64,000 nucleotides of DNA from Sulfitobacter sp. DSM 110093 (GCF_022788715.1 NZ_CP085167.1:3097501-3161500), one strand, 5' to 3'; counted from the first letter of the stretch, positions 29,090 to 38,307 are shown. The notes: generated by a model not told the origin, from the letters alone. Numbers and translations: made by a program.

Positions 29090-30016
29090 TCAAATCTGCA
29101 TCTTTTTGAATTTTTGTGATTTTTCCGGGCTGTCGTCGCGCAGCAGCAGGTAAAGCGCCAGAATGGTCAGCAGGACACCACCCCAAATCAGCCCGCCCGG
29201 CAAGGCATTGCCAAAGCCCAGCTCCCACAGGATCACCCAGCTTGGCGTGAGATAGGTATAGGCCATCACTTTCGCCGAGGGCAGCCGCAGCGCCGCGAAC
29301 TGCAGCAGAACCACCGTGGCCGCCGTGGCAAAGACCGCAACGTATAGGATGGTGATCCAGACCAAGGGCCGAAGCCCACCCCAGTCCGTCGCGCGGATAT
29401 CCTGCCAGCCGTACAACCCCAACAGCACCGTTCCCGCCAGCAAGGTGCCAAAGGTGAACATCACCGCGCTCTCGCCTCGGTTCAGCCGCCGCACCATGGG
29501 CGTATAAAGTGCGTGACTGATGCAGCCGATGAAATAGATCGCCTCCCCCCGGCCGATGTCGAACGCCAACAGCGCCGCGAGGTCGCCGCGAAAGATCACC
29601 CACAGTGCCCCGGCCCCGCCGATCGCCAATGCCAGCGCCATGCGCGGCGTCATGATCTGCCGCATCAAAACCCAAGCAAAGCCCGCCGCCATGAGCGGGA
29701 CAAGGGTAAAGACCGCCGCCGCGGCAACCGGTGGCGCGGTCTTCAGCCCTTCGAACATCAACACGAAATAGAGCGTAAAGAGCCCCGCCAACACGAAATA
29801 GCGCCAAGGTGCTGCAAAGCCTGCCCGCTTGATATCGCCCCGTCCCCAGGCCAAGACTCCAACCAACACCGTTGCCAAGGCGAACCGAACGGCATTGAGA
29901 GCCGTGGGCGTGATCTCATTCGCCACCTGCGCCCCGAGCGAGAATGACCCCGCCACCAGCGCCGAGAAGCAGAGCATGGCCAGATGCCCCTGCGCCGAAG
30001 CGCTTATTCGGGACAT
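29090..30016 (-). CDS. DMT-superfamily (EamA) transporter
   Basis: A 308-residue inner-membrane protein with about ten hydrophobic helices arranged as two EamA repeats, the usual layout of drug/metabolite exporters. Substrate unknown. The ATG at 30016 gives MSRISASAQG; the preceding open frame is overlapped by the LysR gene. It overlaps the end of that LysR gene by 13 bases, so the two are probably co-transcribed, and the regulator may control this exporter as well as the divergent azoreductase. Confidence 0.92.
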   Translation of the reverse strand: MSRISASAQGHLAMLCFSALVAGSFSLGAQVANEITPTALNAVRFALATVLVGVLAWGRGDIKRAGFAAPWRYFVLAGLFTLYFVLMFEGLKTAPPVAAAAVFTLVPLMAAGFAWVLMRQIMTPRMALALAIGGAGALWVIFRGDLAALLAFDIGRGEAIYFIGCISHALYTPMVRRLNRGESAVMFTFGTLLAGTVLLGLYGWQDIRATDWGGLRPLVWITILYVAVFATAATVVLLQFAALRLPSAKVMAYTYLTPSWVILWELGFGNALPGGLIWGGVLLTILALYLLLRDDSPEKSQKFKKMQI

Positions 30017-30891
30017 GTGACCGCATCCTCGGCATGTTCCTTCAGGAACCGCAGCACCGCCTGCACCTTGCTGGTGCGGTGTAGGTCGACATGGGTGACC
30101 AACCACAAGGCACTGCCCCAATCGGGACGGGGGGCGTGAATCTCGACCAGCTGTGGATCATTGCGCCCCATGGCGGCGGGCAACCCACCGATCCCTGCCC
30201 CGGCCCGCAAGGCTGCCTCCATCGCCGTTCCGCTGGTGCTGCGCCACGTCACGCTTTCCTCTGGCACCGTGGCCCAGAGCCACTTGTGATAGGGCGCGCG
30301 GCTGTCGCGGTTATCGGCAGCGATGAAGCGGTGCTTGTGGTAGTCCTCCGGCCCCTGCGGAATGCCGAATTGCGCCACGTAATCCCGGCTCGCATAGGCC
30401 CCGACTGCCAGTTGTGCATAGGGCTGCACCACATTGTCGGGCTGATCCGGTGCGGCCCCGGCGCGGATGGCCACATGCGCCTCGCCATACTCAAGACGGA
30501 ACAGTCGATCCCCGATCAGATAGCGCACGACCAATTCGGGGTTCTGGCGCTGAAACTCTGTCAGCAAGGGGGCAAGCTGCGGAGCCAGAAAATCGAGCGA
30601 GGTGATGACCAACTCGCCCGAAACATCGCTGCCACGCCCCTTGATCCGCCCGGCCAATTGACTGAACTGATCATCCGTGGCCCGCGCCACCCGCAGCAGA
30701 TCCTCGCCCGCCTCGGTCGCCGTATAACCGCGCGCGTGACGCTGGAACAACTTCACGCCAAGCCGCCCTTCAAGCGCGTCGATGTGGCGGATAACGGTGG
30801 CATGATGCACGCCCAACACCTCTGCCGCGCCGCTGACGGTGCCAAACTGCGCGACCTGATAGGCCGTCCTGATCTCATCCCAATTGTCCAT
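30004..30891 (-). CDS. LysR-family transcriptional regulator
   Basis: A 295-residue LysR protein: N-terminal helix-turn-helix (TVSGAAEVLGVHHATVIRHI around residues 18-37), then a complete effector-binding domain of two alpha/beta lobes. Histidines in the recognition helix (VHHATVIRHID) are unusual but are seen in a LysR subgroup. It is divergent from the azoreductase gene with 126 bases between starts, the usual LysR arrangement for regulating its neighbour, and it leads the DMT exporter gene. Confidence 0.93.
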   Translation of the reverse strand: MDNWDEIRTAYQVAQFGTVSGAAEVLGVHHATVIRHIDALEGRLGVKLFQRHARGYTATEAGEDLLRVARATDDQFSQLAGRIKGRGSDVSGELVITSLDFLAPQLAPLLTEFQRQNPELVVRYLIGDRLFRLEYGEAHVAIRAGAAPDQPDNVVQPYAQLAVGAYASRDYVAQFGIPQGPEDYHKHRFIAADNRDSRAPYHKWLWATVPEESVTWRSTSGTAMEAALRAGAGIGGLPAAMGRNDPQLVEIHAPRPDWGSALWLVTHVDLHRTSKVQAVLRFLKEHAEDAVTCPE

Positions 30892-31017
30892 GGTTCACCC
30901 TGCCTTCCTGACTTGTGCATTTACGAACATGGTCACACTCATTCTGGCAGTTGCGTTCACGAGCACAATGCCCAATTGGATGTCATCAGATTGACCCTTG
31001 GAACAAGGAGCCGCCAA

Positions 31018-31602
31018 ATGGCCACCCTGCGTATCGAAACATCCGTGAACCGCGAGAACTCTGTCACCCGTAAGTTGACAGACCGCATCATCTCAACCCT
31101 TGGTGACAGCGATGTGGTTACCCGCGACATCGCCATTGAGCCCCTGCCGCTGATCGATTCCACATGGGCCAGCGCCCGCGTGAAACCCGCCGACGAACGC
31201 AGCACCTTGGATCAAGAAGCCCTCGCCCTGTCAGACGAACTGGTCGCCGAGGTCCAAGCCGCCGACACAATCGTCATCAGCGCGCCGATCTACAACTTCA
31301 CCATTCCCGCGTCGCTGAAAGCGTGGATTGACCTGATCGCCCGCGTCGGGGTGACCTTTAACTACACGGCAGAAGGCCCCGTCGGCCTGCTGAAAGACAA
31401 GCGCGTGATCGTCGCCTTCGCCTCAGGCGGCACCGGCATCGATTCCGCCGCCGACTTCGCCAGTGGCTACCTGCGCTTCGTGCTGGGCTTCTTGGGCATC
31501 ACCGATGTGACCTTTGTCGCGGCGGACCAATTGGCCATGGACGCCGAAGGCACCATCGCCCGCGCCAACGCCCAGATCGACGCGCTGCGCGACGCGGCCT
31601 AA
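31018..31602 (+). CDS. FMN-dependent NADH-azoreductase
   Basis: A flavodoxin-fold NAD(P)H:quinone/azo reductase of 194 residues. The family hallmark SAPIYNFTIPASLKAWIDL is present in the middle of the protein, followed by VTFNYTAEGPVGLL and an ASGG loop that contacts FMN. Physiological substrates are probably quinones, giving protection against electrophiles. The ATG at 31018 has a strong AAGGAG ribosome-binding site. It is divergent from a LysR gene that likely regulates it, and has its own terminator. Confidence 0.94.
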   Translation: MATLRIETSVNRENSVTRKLTDRIISTLGDSDVVTRDIAIEPLPLIDSTWASARVKPADERSTLDQEALALSDELVAEVQAADTIVISAPIYNFTIPASLKAWIDLIARVGVTFNYTAEGPVGLLKDKRVIVAFASGGTGIDSAADFASGYLRFVLGFLGITDVTFVAADQLAMDAEGTIARANAQIDALRDAA

Positions 31603-31622
31603 GCAGCCTCGCGCCCAGAAAC

Positions 31623-31653
31623 AGCCGCGTCCCGTCACCGGGGCGCGGCTTTT
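31623..31653 (+). terminator. Terminator of the azoreductase gene
   Basis: Stem AGCCGCGTCCC / GGGGCGCGGCT with one G-T pair and a small loop, followed by TTT, 20 bases after the stop. Confidence 0.8.
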
Positions 31654-31868
31654 GCTTGGGCTAGCTTTTGCCGCCCGCCCTGCCCGGCTTGACTCGCGCC
31701 GCGCCAGCGCGTAAACGCCCCTCAATCTCCGGAAGCATTGCCTTCCGGTCCCGGCATGGCGTCGGGATCGCCCCCAGTCAGCGCGTTGCGCCCACTGGGG
31801 CATTTGTGCATTTTCGCGCGCGTCCTTAAGTAGGGGCAAGTGCAACCGACCCGAAAGGCCCTGTGCCC

Positions 31869-33380
31869 ATGTTTGAAAATCTCAGCGAACGGCTCTCTGG
31901 TGTCTTTGACCGCCTGACCAAACAAGGCGCGCTCAGCGACGAAGATGTCAAAACCGCCCTGCGCGAAGTGCGCGTCGCCCTGCTGGAGGCCGACGTTTCG
32001 TTGCCCGTGGCGCGTGAATTCGTCAAAACGGTGCAGGACAAGGCCACCGGCCAAGCGGTGACCAAATCGGTCACGCCGGGCCAGCAGGTCGTAAAAATTG
32101 TCCATGACGCGCTGATCGATGTGCTGAAAGGCGAAGGCGAGCCCGGCGCGCTGAAGATCGACAGCCCGCCCGCCCCGATCCTGATGGTCGGCCTACAGGG
32201 CGGCGGTAAGACGACCACCACCGCGAAACTGGCCAAGCGTTTGAAAGAGCGTGACGGCAAGCGCGTGTTGATGGCCTCGCTCGACGTGAACCGACCTGCG
32301 GCGATGGAGCAGCTTGCCATCCTCGGCACGCAGATCGGCGTCGACACGCTGCCGATCGTCAAAGGCGAAAGCCCCGTCCAGATCGCCAAACGCGCCAAGA
32401 CGCAGGCGGGTTTGGGCGGCTATGACGTCTATATGCTCGACACCGCGGGCCGCCTGTCCATCGACGAAGAGTTGATGCAACAGGTCAAAGCCGTACGTGA
32501 CGTGGCCAATCCACGTGAAACATTGCTGGTGGTCGACGGCCTGACCGGCCAAGACGCCGTGCATACCGCCGAGAACTTTGACGAGCGTATCGGCATCACC
32601 GGTGTCGTGCTGACCCGGATGGACGGCGATGGCCGTGGCGGTGCGGCGCTCTCGATGCGTGCTGTCACCGGCAAGCCGATCAAATTCGTCGGTCTGGGCG
32701 AAAAGATGGACGCGCTCGAAACCTTCGAGCCTGAGCGCATCGCGGGCCGCATCCTCGGCATGGGCGACATCGTCGCGCTGGTCGAGAAGGCCCAAGAAAC
32801 CATTGAGGCCGAACAGGCCGAGAAGATGATGAAGCGCATGGCCAAGGGTCAGTTCAATATGAACGACCTGAAGATGCAGCTTGAGCAGATGATCAAGATG
32901 GGCGGCATGCAGGGCATGATGGGCATGATGCCCGGCATGGGGAAAATGGCGAAACAGGTCGAAGACGCCGGTTTCGACGACAAGATCCTCAAGCAGCAGA
33001 TCGCTCTGATCCAGTCCATGACCAAAAAAGAGCGCGCCAACCCTGCCCTGCTACAAGCCAGCCGCAAGAAGCGCATCGCACGCGGTGCCGGCATGGAGGT
33101 TTCCGACCTCAACAAGCTGATGAAAATGCACCGCCAGATGTCCGACATGATGAAGAAGATGGGCAAAATGGGCAAAGGCGGCATGCTCAAGCAGGCCATG
33201 AAAGGCATGATGGGCAAAGGCGGTATGCCCGGCGGCATGGACCCGTCCCAGATGGACCCAAAGGCGCTCGAAGCGGCGGCCAAGCAGATGGGCGGCAAGC
33301 TGCCCGGCGGTCTGGGCGGCATGGGCGGCGGCGGCATGGGCCTGCCCGGCGGCCTCAGCGGCTTCGGGAAGAAGAAATGA
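31869..33380 (+). CDS. ffh: Signal recognition particle protein Ffh
   Basis: The GTPase that binds 4.5S RNA and hydrophobic nascent chains and docks at FtsY. The 503-residue product has the N domain, the G domain with GLQGGGKTTT, DTAGR and TRMDGDGRGG, and a methionine-rich M domain ending in a Gly/Met tail (repeats of GGMGG). The ATG at 31869 is preferred to an in-frame GTG two codons earlier on ribosome-binding-site distance. It opens a plus-strand cluster and overlaps the chorismate mutase gene by four bases. Confidence 0.98.
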   Translation: MFENLSERLSGVFDRLTKQGALSDEDVKTALREVRVALLEADVSLPVAREFVKTVQDKATGQAVTKSVTPGQQVVKIVHDALIDVLKGEGEPGALKIDSPPAPILMVGLQGGGKTTTTAKLAKRLKERDGKRVLMASLDVNRPAAMEQLAILGTQIGVDTLPIVKGESPVQIAKRAKTQAGLGGYDVYMLDTAGRLSIDEELMQQVKAVRDVANPRETLLVVDGLTGQDAVHTAENFDERIGITGVVLTRMDGDGRGGAALSMRAVTGKPIKFVGLGEKMDALETFEPERIAGRILGMGDIVALVEKAQETIEAEQAEKMMKRMAKGQFNMNDLKMQLEQMIKMGGMQGMMGMMPGMGKMAKQVEDAGFDDKILKQQIALIQSMTKKERANPALLQASRKKRIARGAGMEVSDLNKLMKMHRQMSDMMKKMGKMGKGGMLKQAMKGMMGKGGMPGGMDPSQMDPKALEAAAKQMGGKLPGGLGGMGGGGMGLPGGLSGFGKKK

Positions 33381-33685
33381 CCGCGACCGATATGGATACC
33401 GCCACCCGCGCCGCCGAGCTGTTGAAAGAGCATCGCGCAAGCATCGACCGGCTCGACGCGATCCTCGTCTATACGCTGGGTGAGCGATTCAAACACACGC
33501 AGGCCGTGGGGAAACTCAAGGCCACGCACGACCTTCCCCCGTCCGATCCGGCCCGCGAAGCGGCCCAGATCGAGCGGCTCGAAGATTTGGCGGAAGCGGC
33601 GGACCTAGACCCCGCTTTCGCCAAGAAGTTCTTGAACTTCATCATCGCCGAAGTCATTCGGCACCACAAAACCCACCAAGAATAG
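33377..33685 (+). CDS. Chorismate mutase, AroQ type
   Basis: A 102-residue all-helical protein of the AroQ class, converting chorismate to prephenate for Phe and Tyr synthesis. The first-helix pattern [20 protein letters not shown] with the conserved arginine and the KxxH stretch ([12 protein letters not shown]) fit the monofunctional type. It overlaps ffh (ATGA) and precedes rpsP, an order common in alphaproteobacteria. There is no fused dehydratase or dehydrogenase domain. Confidence 0.93.
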   Translation: MTATDMDTATRAAELLKEHRASIDRLDAILVYTLGERFKHTQAVGKLKATHDLPPSDPAREAAQIERLEDLAEAADLDPAFAKKFLNFIIAEVIRHHKTHQE

Positions 33686-33728
33686 GACGGCCTCCCGTCC
33701 CCCCAACCAACCTAAAGGATTACTCACC

Positions 33729-34115
33729 ATGGCTATGAAAATTCGTCTCGCCCGCGGCGGCTCCAAAAAGCGCCCCTTCTACCGTATCGTTGCAGCCGAT
33801 AGCCGCATGCCGCGCGATGGCCGCTTCATCGAGAAGCTGGGCACATACAACCCGCTGCTGCCCAAAGACAGCGAAGACCGCGTGAAAATGGACGTCGAAA
33901 AGATCGAAGCATGGATCGCCAAAGGCGCCCAGCCGACCGAGCGCGTTGTCCGTATGCTGGAAGCCGCTGGCGTTCGCGAAAAGACCGAGCGTAACAACCC
34001 CAAGAAGGGCACACCGGGCAAGAAAGCCCAAGAGCGCGTGCAGGAAAAGGCCGACAAGGCCGCTGCCGCTGCCGAAGCTGCCAACGCACCTGCCGAAGAA
34101 GCTTCCGCAGAATAA
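33729..34115 (+). CDS. rpsP: 30S ribosomal protein S16
   Basis: A primary 16S-binding protein of the small subunit. The first 80 residues are the conserved core ([20 protein letters not shown], then [14 protein letters not shown] in similar form); the remaining 45 residues are a Lys/Ala/Glu-rich tail ending in EEASAE, longer than in E. coli (82 residues) but usual in alphaproteobacteria. It lies 43 bases after the chorismate mutase gene and 16 before bluB. Confidence 0.98.
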   Translation: MAMKIRLARGGSKKRPFYRIVAADSRMPRDGRFIEKLGTYNPLLPKDSEDRVKMDVEKIEAWIAKGAQPTERVVRMLEAAGVREKTERNNPKKGTPGKKAQERVQEKADKAAAAAEAANAPAEEASAE

Positions 34116-34131
34116 GCCGCGAGCGCCCGGC

Positions 34132-34761
34132 ATGGATGAATTCTCTGAAGACTTCCGTGCTGGGCTGCACGATTTGATGCGATGGCGGCGCGATGTGCGC
34201 CGCTTTCGCACAGACCCGCTGGACGAGGCGCTGGTGCAAACCTGCCTCGACAGCTTTGCCCTCGCCCCTTCTGTGGGCCTGTCGGAACCGTGGCGGATCA
34301 TCCGCGTGCAGTCCGACACCGCGCGCCAAGCCGCGCTTGAGAATTTCGAAACAGCCAATGCCCGCGCCCTTGCCGGATACGACGGTGACAAGGCCGCGCT
34401 CTATGCCGGGCTCAAGCTTTCGGGCATGAGCGATGCGCCGGAGCAGTTCGCGATTTACTGCGATGACAGCACCGAAAAGGGCAGCGGTCTGGGTGCCGGG
34501 ACGATGCCCGAGATGCGCCGTTATTCCGTGGTCGGCGCGATCAGCCTGATGTGGCTCACCGCCCGTGCGCACGGCCTTGGATTGGGCTGGGTCTCGGTGC
34601 TTGACCCGGCGCGGTTGAACCGTGATCTTGATGTTCCAAAAGACTGGTCGCTGGTGGCCTATCTTTGCATGGGCTGGCCGCAGGACAACAGCCAGACGCC
34701 GGAACTGGAAACCAAGGGCTGGGAGACCCGCGCCCCAAGCCTGAAGATCGAGGCCCGTTGA
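34132..34761 (+). CDS. bluB: 5,6-dimethylbenzimidazole synthase
   Basis: A nitroreductase-fold enzyme of 209 residues that destroys FMNH2 to make the lower ligand of vitamin B12. The BluB pattern is present: RWRRDVRRFRTDP near the N-terminus, APSVGLSEPWRI, then PEMRRYSVVGAISLMWLTARAHGLGLGWVS, here cited in parts. It sits inside the S16-RimM-TrmD block. Its TGA overlaps the ATG of the following small membrane gene (TGATGA). Confidence 0.93.
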   Translation: MDEFSEDFRAGLHDLMRWRRDVRRFRTDPLDEALVQTCLDSFALAPSVGLSEPWRIIRVQSDTARQAALENFETANARALAGYDGDKAALYAGLKLSGMSDAPEQFAIYCDDSTEKGSGLGAGTMPEMRRYSVVGAISLMWLTARAHGLGLGWVSVLDPARLNRDLDVPKDWSLVAYLCMGWPQDNSQTPELETKGWETRAPSLKIEAR

Positions 34762-34910
34762 TGACAAAACTACTGTTCCTTCTGGCCGTGCTGGTGCTCG
34801 GCTTTGTCCTTGGCATCCGCTATGATCGGCAGTTAATGCAAGACGAGTGCAAAACCGGTGCCGGGGAATGGACCGGGACGATCTGTGTGAATTCGGAGTT
34901 GTTGCAATGA
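34761..34910 (+). CDS. Small single-helix membrane protein
   Basis: A 49-residue protein that overlaps both neighbours: its ATG shares bases with the bluB stop and its stop overlaps the rimM ATG. One hydrophobic helix ([16 protein letters not shown]) is followed by a periplasmic segment with two cysteines (DECKTGAG and TICVNSE) that could form a disulphide. I do not recognise the family. The tight coupling on both sides argues that it is translated. Confidence 0.75.
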   Translation: MTKLLFLLAVLVLGFVLGIRYDRQLMQDECKTGAGEWTGTICVNSELLQ

Positions 34911-35434
34911 GTGACCAAGACCTGATCTGCGTCGGTGCCATCGCCGGGGCCTATGGCGTGCGCGGCGAGGTCCGCGTGAAAAGCTATTGCGCGGCACCAG
35001 AGGATATCGAGACCTACCGCCCGCTTTACACCGAAGACGGCAGCCGCACCTTCAATCTTGCTCTGTTGCATCAGGTCAAAAACGGTTTCGCCGCCCGCAT
35101 CGCCGAAATCACCACGAAAGAAGAGGCTGATGAGATGCGCGGCCTATCGCTGTTCGCGGCGCGGGATCAACTGCCGAGCCTGCCGGATGACGAGTTTTAT
35201 CACGCCGATCTGATCGGGCTTGAGGTCTATGATACTGGTGGCACGCTGCTGGGGCGGGTGAAGACCGTGCAGAACCACGGGGCCGATGATCTGCTGGAGC
35301 TGCAACTGGCGGGCACCTCTGCCACGACATTCCTGCCCTTCACCAAGGCCGCTGTGCCGACTGTCGATCTGGCCTCTGGCCGTATCGTCGCGGACCCACC
35401 GCTCGGCGTGCTGCCGGATGCAGCGGATAGTTGA
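34907..35434 (+). CDS. rimM: Ribosome maturation factor RimM
   Basis: Binds S19 and the head of the 30S subunit during its assembly. The 175-residue protein opens with the RimM signature [20 protein letters not shown] and ends in a PRC-barrel domain with [19 protein letters not shown] and [13 protein letters not shown]. It starts inside the stop of the small membrane gene. The usual partner trmD follows after an extra gene. Confidence 0.96.
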   Translation: MSDQDLICVGAIAGAYGVRGEVRVKSYCAAPEDIETYRPLYTEDGSRTFNLALLHQVKNGFAARIAEITTKEEADEMRGLSLFAARDQLPSLPDDEFYHADLIGLEVYDTGGTLLGRVKTVQNHGADDLLELQLAGTSATTFLPFTKAAVPTVDLASGRIVADPPLGVLPDAADS

Positions 35435-35449
35435 TCGCAGGCGTCGTTA

Positions 35450-36241
35450 ATGCCGCGCCGGATCATCCTGCATCCCGGCTTTCACAAGACCGGCACCAGC
35501 AGCGTCCAAGCCACGCTGCGCGCCAACCGGGCGATACTGAAACCCCATGCCGCGCTGCGTCTCCGCTGGCATATGAAAGACCTGCTCCATGCCACGCGGG
35601 GCTATTCCACTTGGCGCGATCCAATCACGCTTTTGAAAGTCGAACACCGTTTCGAGTCCTTGCTGGAAGCGTTACCCCCGATGCCGCGCCGGACGCTGGT
35701 GATCTCGGCTGAGGAATTAGCAGGGCACATGCCGGGCCGCGGCGATTTGGCCGATTACAGTGCGGCCCCTACGTTGATTTTTGCGATGTGGCAGATCGCG
35801 CAGCGCCGTTTTCCAAAGGCCGAGTTTTCAGTCCATCTTTCTACCCGCGCGCCGGAAAGCTGGCTGCGCTCCGCCTATTGGGAGCACGTCAATTCATCGT
35901 CGATGACACTGGACCTTGAGACTTTTACCGCCCGCTACGCCCCTGCCGCGCAGCTAGATACCATGGTGTCCGACATAGCCGCCCGCCTGCCCTGCCCTGT
36001 GCAGCATGTCTCACTGGAAAGCTGCCACGGCCTGCCGCTCGGCCCGGCGACACCGTTGCTTGAACTTTGCGCACTACCGGCGAATGTCGTATCGAAGCTG
36101 GTGCAGCCGCCGCTTGTCAATGTTCGCCCTCCCGCCGAAGTGCTGCAAGCTTTGCTTGACGCCAACCGCCAACACGCCGATGACCCGCAGGCGCGCCGAC
36201 GCGCTAAGACCGCTATCCTCGAACAGGCAGACATTGCATGA
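35450..36241 (+). CDS. Sulfotransferase-like P-loop protein
   Basis: A 263-residue protein with an N-terminal PAPS-binding-like loop, HPGFHKTGTSS at residues 8-18, as in bacterial sulfotransferase-family proteins, followed by an alpha/beta domain and a LSTRAPESWLRSAYWEH segment that resembles the 3'-phosphate-binding Arg/Ser region. The acceptor substrate cannot be inferred. It lies between rimM and trmD; its stop overlaps the trmD start (ATGA), so it is expressed with the ribosome maturation genes. Many roseobacters carry members of this family, mostly without assigned function. Confidence 0.72.
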   Translation: MPRRIILHPGFHKTGTSSVQATLRANRAILKPHAALRLRWHMKDLLHATRGYSTWRDPITLLKVEHRFESLLEALPPMPRRTLVISAEELAGHMPGRGDLADYSAAPTLIFAMWQIAQRRFPKAEFSVHLSTRAPESWLRSAYWEHVNSSSMTLDLETFTARYAPAAQLDTMVSDIAARLPCPVQHVSLESCHGLPLGPATPLLELCALPANVVSKLVQPPLVNVRPPAEVLQALLDANRQHADDPQARRRAKTAILEQADIA

Positions 36242-37026
36242 AACCCTCCCGCTCCCACGGTCGCCAAAGCGTGCGCCCCAGCCTAAAACCCCGCAGCTTG
36301 ATGCAGGACACGCCGGACTATGCAGATGTTTGGCAGGCGCGGATCGTCACGCTGTTCCCCGATCTCTTCCCCGGCGTGCTGGGCGCGAGCCTGACGGGCA
36401 AGGCGCTGCAAGACGGGCGCTGGCAAATGCACACCCATGATCTGCGTGAATTCGGGATCGGCAAGCATCGCAACGTAGATGACACCCCAGCAGGTGGCGG
36501 TGCCGGGATGGTGATGCGGGCCGATGTGGTTGGACCTGCACTGGCCGAGGCACAGAGCCACGCCCATGGCCGCTGGCCGATCCTTTACATGTCCCCGCGT
36601 GGGCGGCGGTTTGACCAAGCGATGGCACGCGATCTGGCGGAGTGCGCGGGCGTAACCATGCTTTGCGGACGGTTTGAGGGCGTTGACGAGCGGGTGATTG
36701 ACCATTTTGGCATTACCGAAGTGAGCTTAGGCGATTTCGTGATGACCGGCGGTGAATTGGCCGCGCAGGCGATGCTCGATGCTACGGTGCGTCTGTTGCC
36801 GGGCGTGCTGGGCAACGCCGAAAGCATCGAAGAAGAAAGTCATGCGAGCGGGCTGCTAGAGCACCCGCAATACACCCGCCCCGCCGACTGGGAGGGCCGT
36901 GCAATTCCCCCGGTATTGATGTCGGGCAACCATGGCGAGATCGCAAAATGGCGGCAGGCACAGGCCGAAGACCTAACCCAGAAACGCCGACCCGACATGT
37001 GGGAAGCCCATAAGAACAAGAGCTAA
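36238..37026 (+). CDS. trmD: tRNA (guanine-N1-)-methyltransferase
   Basis: Makes m1G37 in tRNAs, preventing frameshifts. The 262-residue SPOUT enzyme has the trefoil-knot pattern: DDTPAGGGAGMVM, then LCGRFEGVDERVIDH, then SLGDFVMTGGELAA. The first 30 residues before the usual start (ARIVTLFPDLFPG) form a basic extension; a shorter start at M22 (36301) is possible, but the ATGA overlap favours 36238. Confidence 0.97.
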   Translation: MKPSRSHGRQSVRPSLKPRSLMQDTPDYADVWQARIVTLFPDLFPGVLGASLTGKALQDGRWQMHTHDLREFGIGKHRNVDDTPAGGGAGMVMRADVVGPALAEAQSHAHGRWPILYMSPRGRRFDQAMARDLAECAGVTMLCGRFEGVDERVIDHFGITEVSLGDFVMTGGELAAQAMLDATVRLLPGVLGNAESIEEESHASGLLEHPQYTRPADWEGRAIPPVLMSGNHGEIAKWRQAQAEDLTQKRRPDMWEAHKNKS

Positions 37027-37087
37027 GGGCATCCGGAACTGAGATTTGATACGCGACGTTGATCCTTCACATCATGGGAGAAAACAT

Positions 37088-37249
37088 ATGCTAGAACTCA
37101 TTCTCATACTTCTAATCGTCGCCGCCGTTGCGGCACTGCTCGGCTTTGGTCGCGTCTCGGGCGCGGCACTGACCGGGGCCAAGGTGCTGATCGGTATCGT
37201 GCTGGTGCTGTTCCTGCTCGTTGTCTTAGGCGTGATCGCGCTGGCCTAG
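37088..37249 (+). CDS. Small two-helix membrane protein, DUF1328-like
   Basis: A 53-residue hydrophobic protein with two membrane segments; the LLGFGRVSGAALTGAKVL centre resembles DUF1328 proteins, which are widespread and uncharacterised. The ATG at 37088 has a GGGAG ribosome-binding site. It lies between trmD and rplS and is probably part of their transcript or ends it, since a hairpin follows its stop. Confidence 0.75.
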   Translation: MLELILILLIVAAVAALLGFGRVSGAALTGAKVLIGIVLVLFLLVVLGVIALA

Positions 37250-37257
37250 ACTAAGGC

Positions 37258-37290
37258 GGGATCAGGTGGGGCAACTGCCCTCTTGATCCC
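37258..37290 (+). terminator. Hairpin downstream of the DUF1328-like gene
   Basis: GGGATCA pairs with TGATCCC, enclosing GGGC-AACT-GCCC. It starts 9 bases after the stop. There is no T run. It may be a transcript end or part of the rplS leader. Confidence 0.4.
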
Positions 37291-37503
37291 GAACGCATCG
37301 CGGCCTATACCCCGCGCATCCGGAATCGCTTTGGCGGCTCCGGTGCTTTGCGTTTTGGCGCAAGCGAATAAAGCAATGACGACGATACCTCCGGCGGGGG
37401 CCCTGCGGTCAGAGTTGACTTCGGCGCTGCCCGATAGAACCCGAAGCTCTGGGTCGCGACATAATTTCGTGGAATACCGCGAACATCATAGGAGATAGGT
37501 CAG

Positions 37504-37887
37504 ATGAACCTGATCGCAGAGATCGAGGCGGAACAAGTCGCCGAACTGGGGAAAGAGATCCCCGACTTCCGTGCCGGTGATACAATTCGTGTTGGCTTTA
37601 AAGTCACCGAAGGCACCCGTACCCGTGTGCAGAACTACGAAGGCGTCTGCATTTCGCGCAAAAACGGCCACGGCATTGCCGGGTCTTTCACTGTGCGCAA
37701 AATTTCCTTTGGCGAAGGCGTGGAACGTGTGTTCCCGCTGCATTCGACCAACATCGACAGCATCACCGTTGTGCGCCGTGGCCGCGTTCGTCGCGCCAAG
37801 CTGTACTACCTGCGCAGCCGTCGCGGTAAATCCGCACGTATTGTCGAAAACGCCCACTACAAGCCGCTCTCGGGCGCGAAAGCTTAA
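37504..37887 (+). CDS. rplS: 50S ribosomal protein L19
   Basis: A large-subunit protein at the 30S interface. The 127-residue product has the L19 core: [16 protein letters not shown], then [14 protein letters not shown], then [14 protein letters not shown] and RRAKLYYLR. An AGGAGAT ribosome-binding site precedes the ATG. A 254-base leader separates it from the preceding gene and probably includes its own promoter. rpmE follows after 11 bases. Confidence 0.98.
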   Translation: MNLIAEIEAEQVAELGKEIPDFRAGDTIRVGFKVTEGTRTRVQNYEGVCISRKNGHGIAGSFTVRKISFGEGVERVFPLHSTNIDSITVVRRGRVRRAKLYYLRSRRGKSARIVENAHYKPLSGAKA

Positions 37888-37898
37888 AGGACAGGTCG

Positions 37899-38120
37899 AT
37901 GAAAGCCGATACACATCCCGAATACCACATCATCAACGTCAAAATGACCGACGGCACTGTTGTGGAAATGAAATCGACATGGGGCAAAGAAGGCGACCAG
38001 CTGTCGCTTGACATCGACCCTTCCGTGCACCCCGCGTGGACAGGCGGCACCGGCCGTATCATGGACACCGGCGGCCGCGTGTCGAAGTTCAAGAACAAAT
38101 ACGCCGGTCTGGGCTTCTAA
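37899..38120 (+). CDS. rpmE: 50S ribosomal protein L31
   Basis: A 73-residue L31. It lacks the CxxC zinc-ribbon cysteines, so it is of the zinc-free class and does not signal zinc by itself. The core [19 protein letters not shown] and HPAWTG are recognisable. It is co-transcribed with rplS and ends in a terminator. Confidence 0.95.
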   Translation: MKADTHPEYHIINVKMTDGTVVEMKSTWGKEGDQLSLDIDPSVHPAWTGGTGRIMDTGGRVSKFKNKYAGLGF

Positions 38121-38143
38121 GCCTTTTCCCTCGTTGCGAAAAC

Positions 38144-38174
38144 AAAGGCGCGGCCCCTGCGGGTCGCGCCTTTT
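38144..38174 (+). terminator. Terminator of rplS-rpmE
   Basis: Stem AAAGGCGCG / CGCGCCTTT with an inner GC-rich loop, followed by T, 23 bases after the rpmE stop. Confidence 0.85.
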
Positions 38175-38307
38175 GCGTTTTAAAGACCTTGTCGGAATGG
38201 GGGCGAGACCGGGCATTTGGGGCTGAGGCTGTGCACGGTATTTGTGAAAGGATGAATGGAGGGGCGCAGCGCGCGGAATAAGGCAGGCGCGTGTTTGGCA
38301 GCGTGGG

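Noticed and set aside
32849..33529. Pro/Ile/Met-rich antisense frame of 226 residues over the Ffh M domain
   Set aside because: The repetitive PPIPP-like pattern is the reverse complement of the methionine/glycine-rich tail of ffh.
33826..34941. 371-residue frame antisense to rpsP, bluB and the small membrane gene
   Set aside because: It crosses three coupled plus-strand genes and has shadow-like composition.
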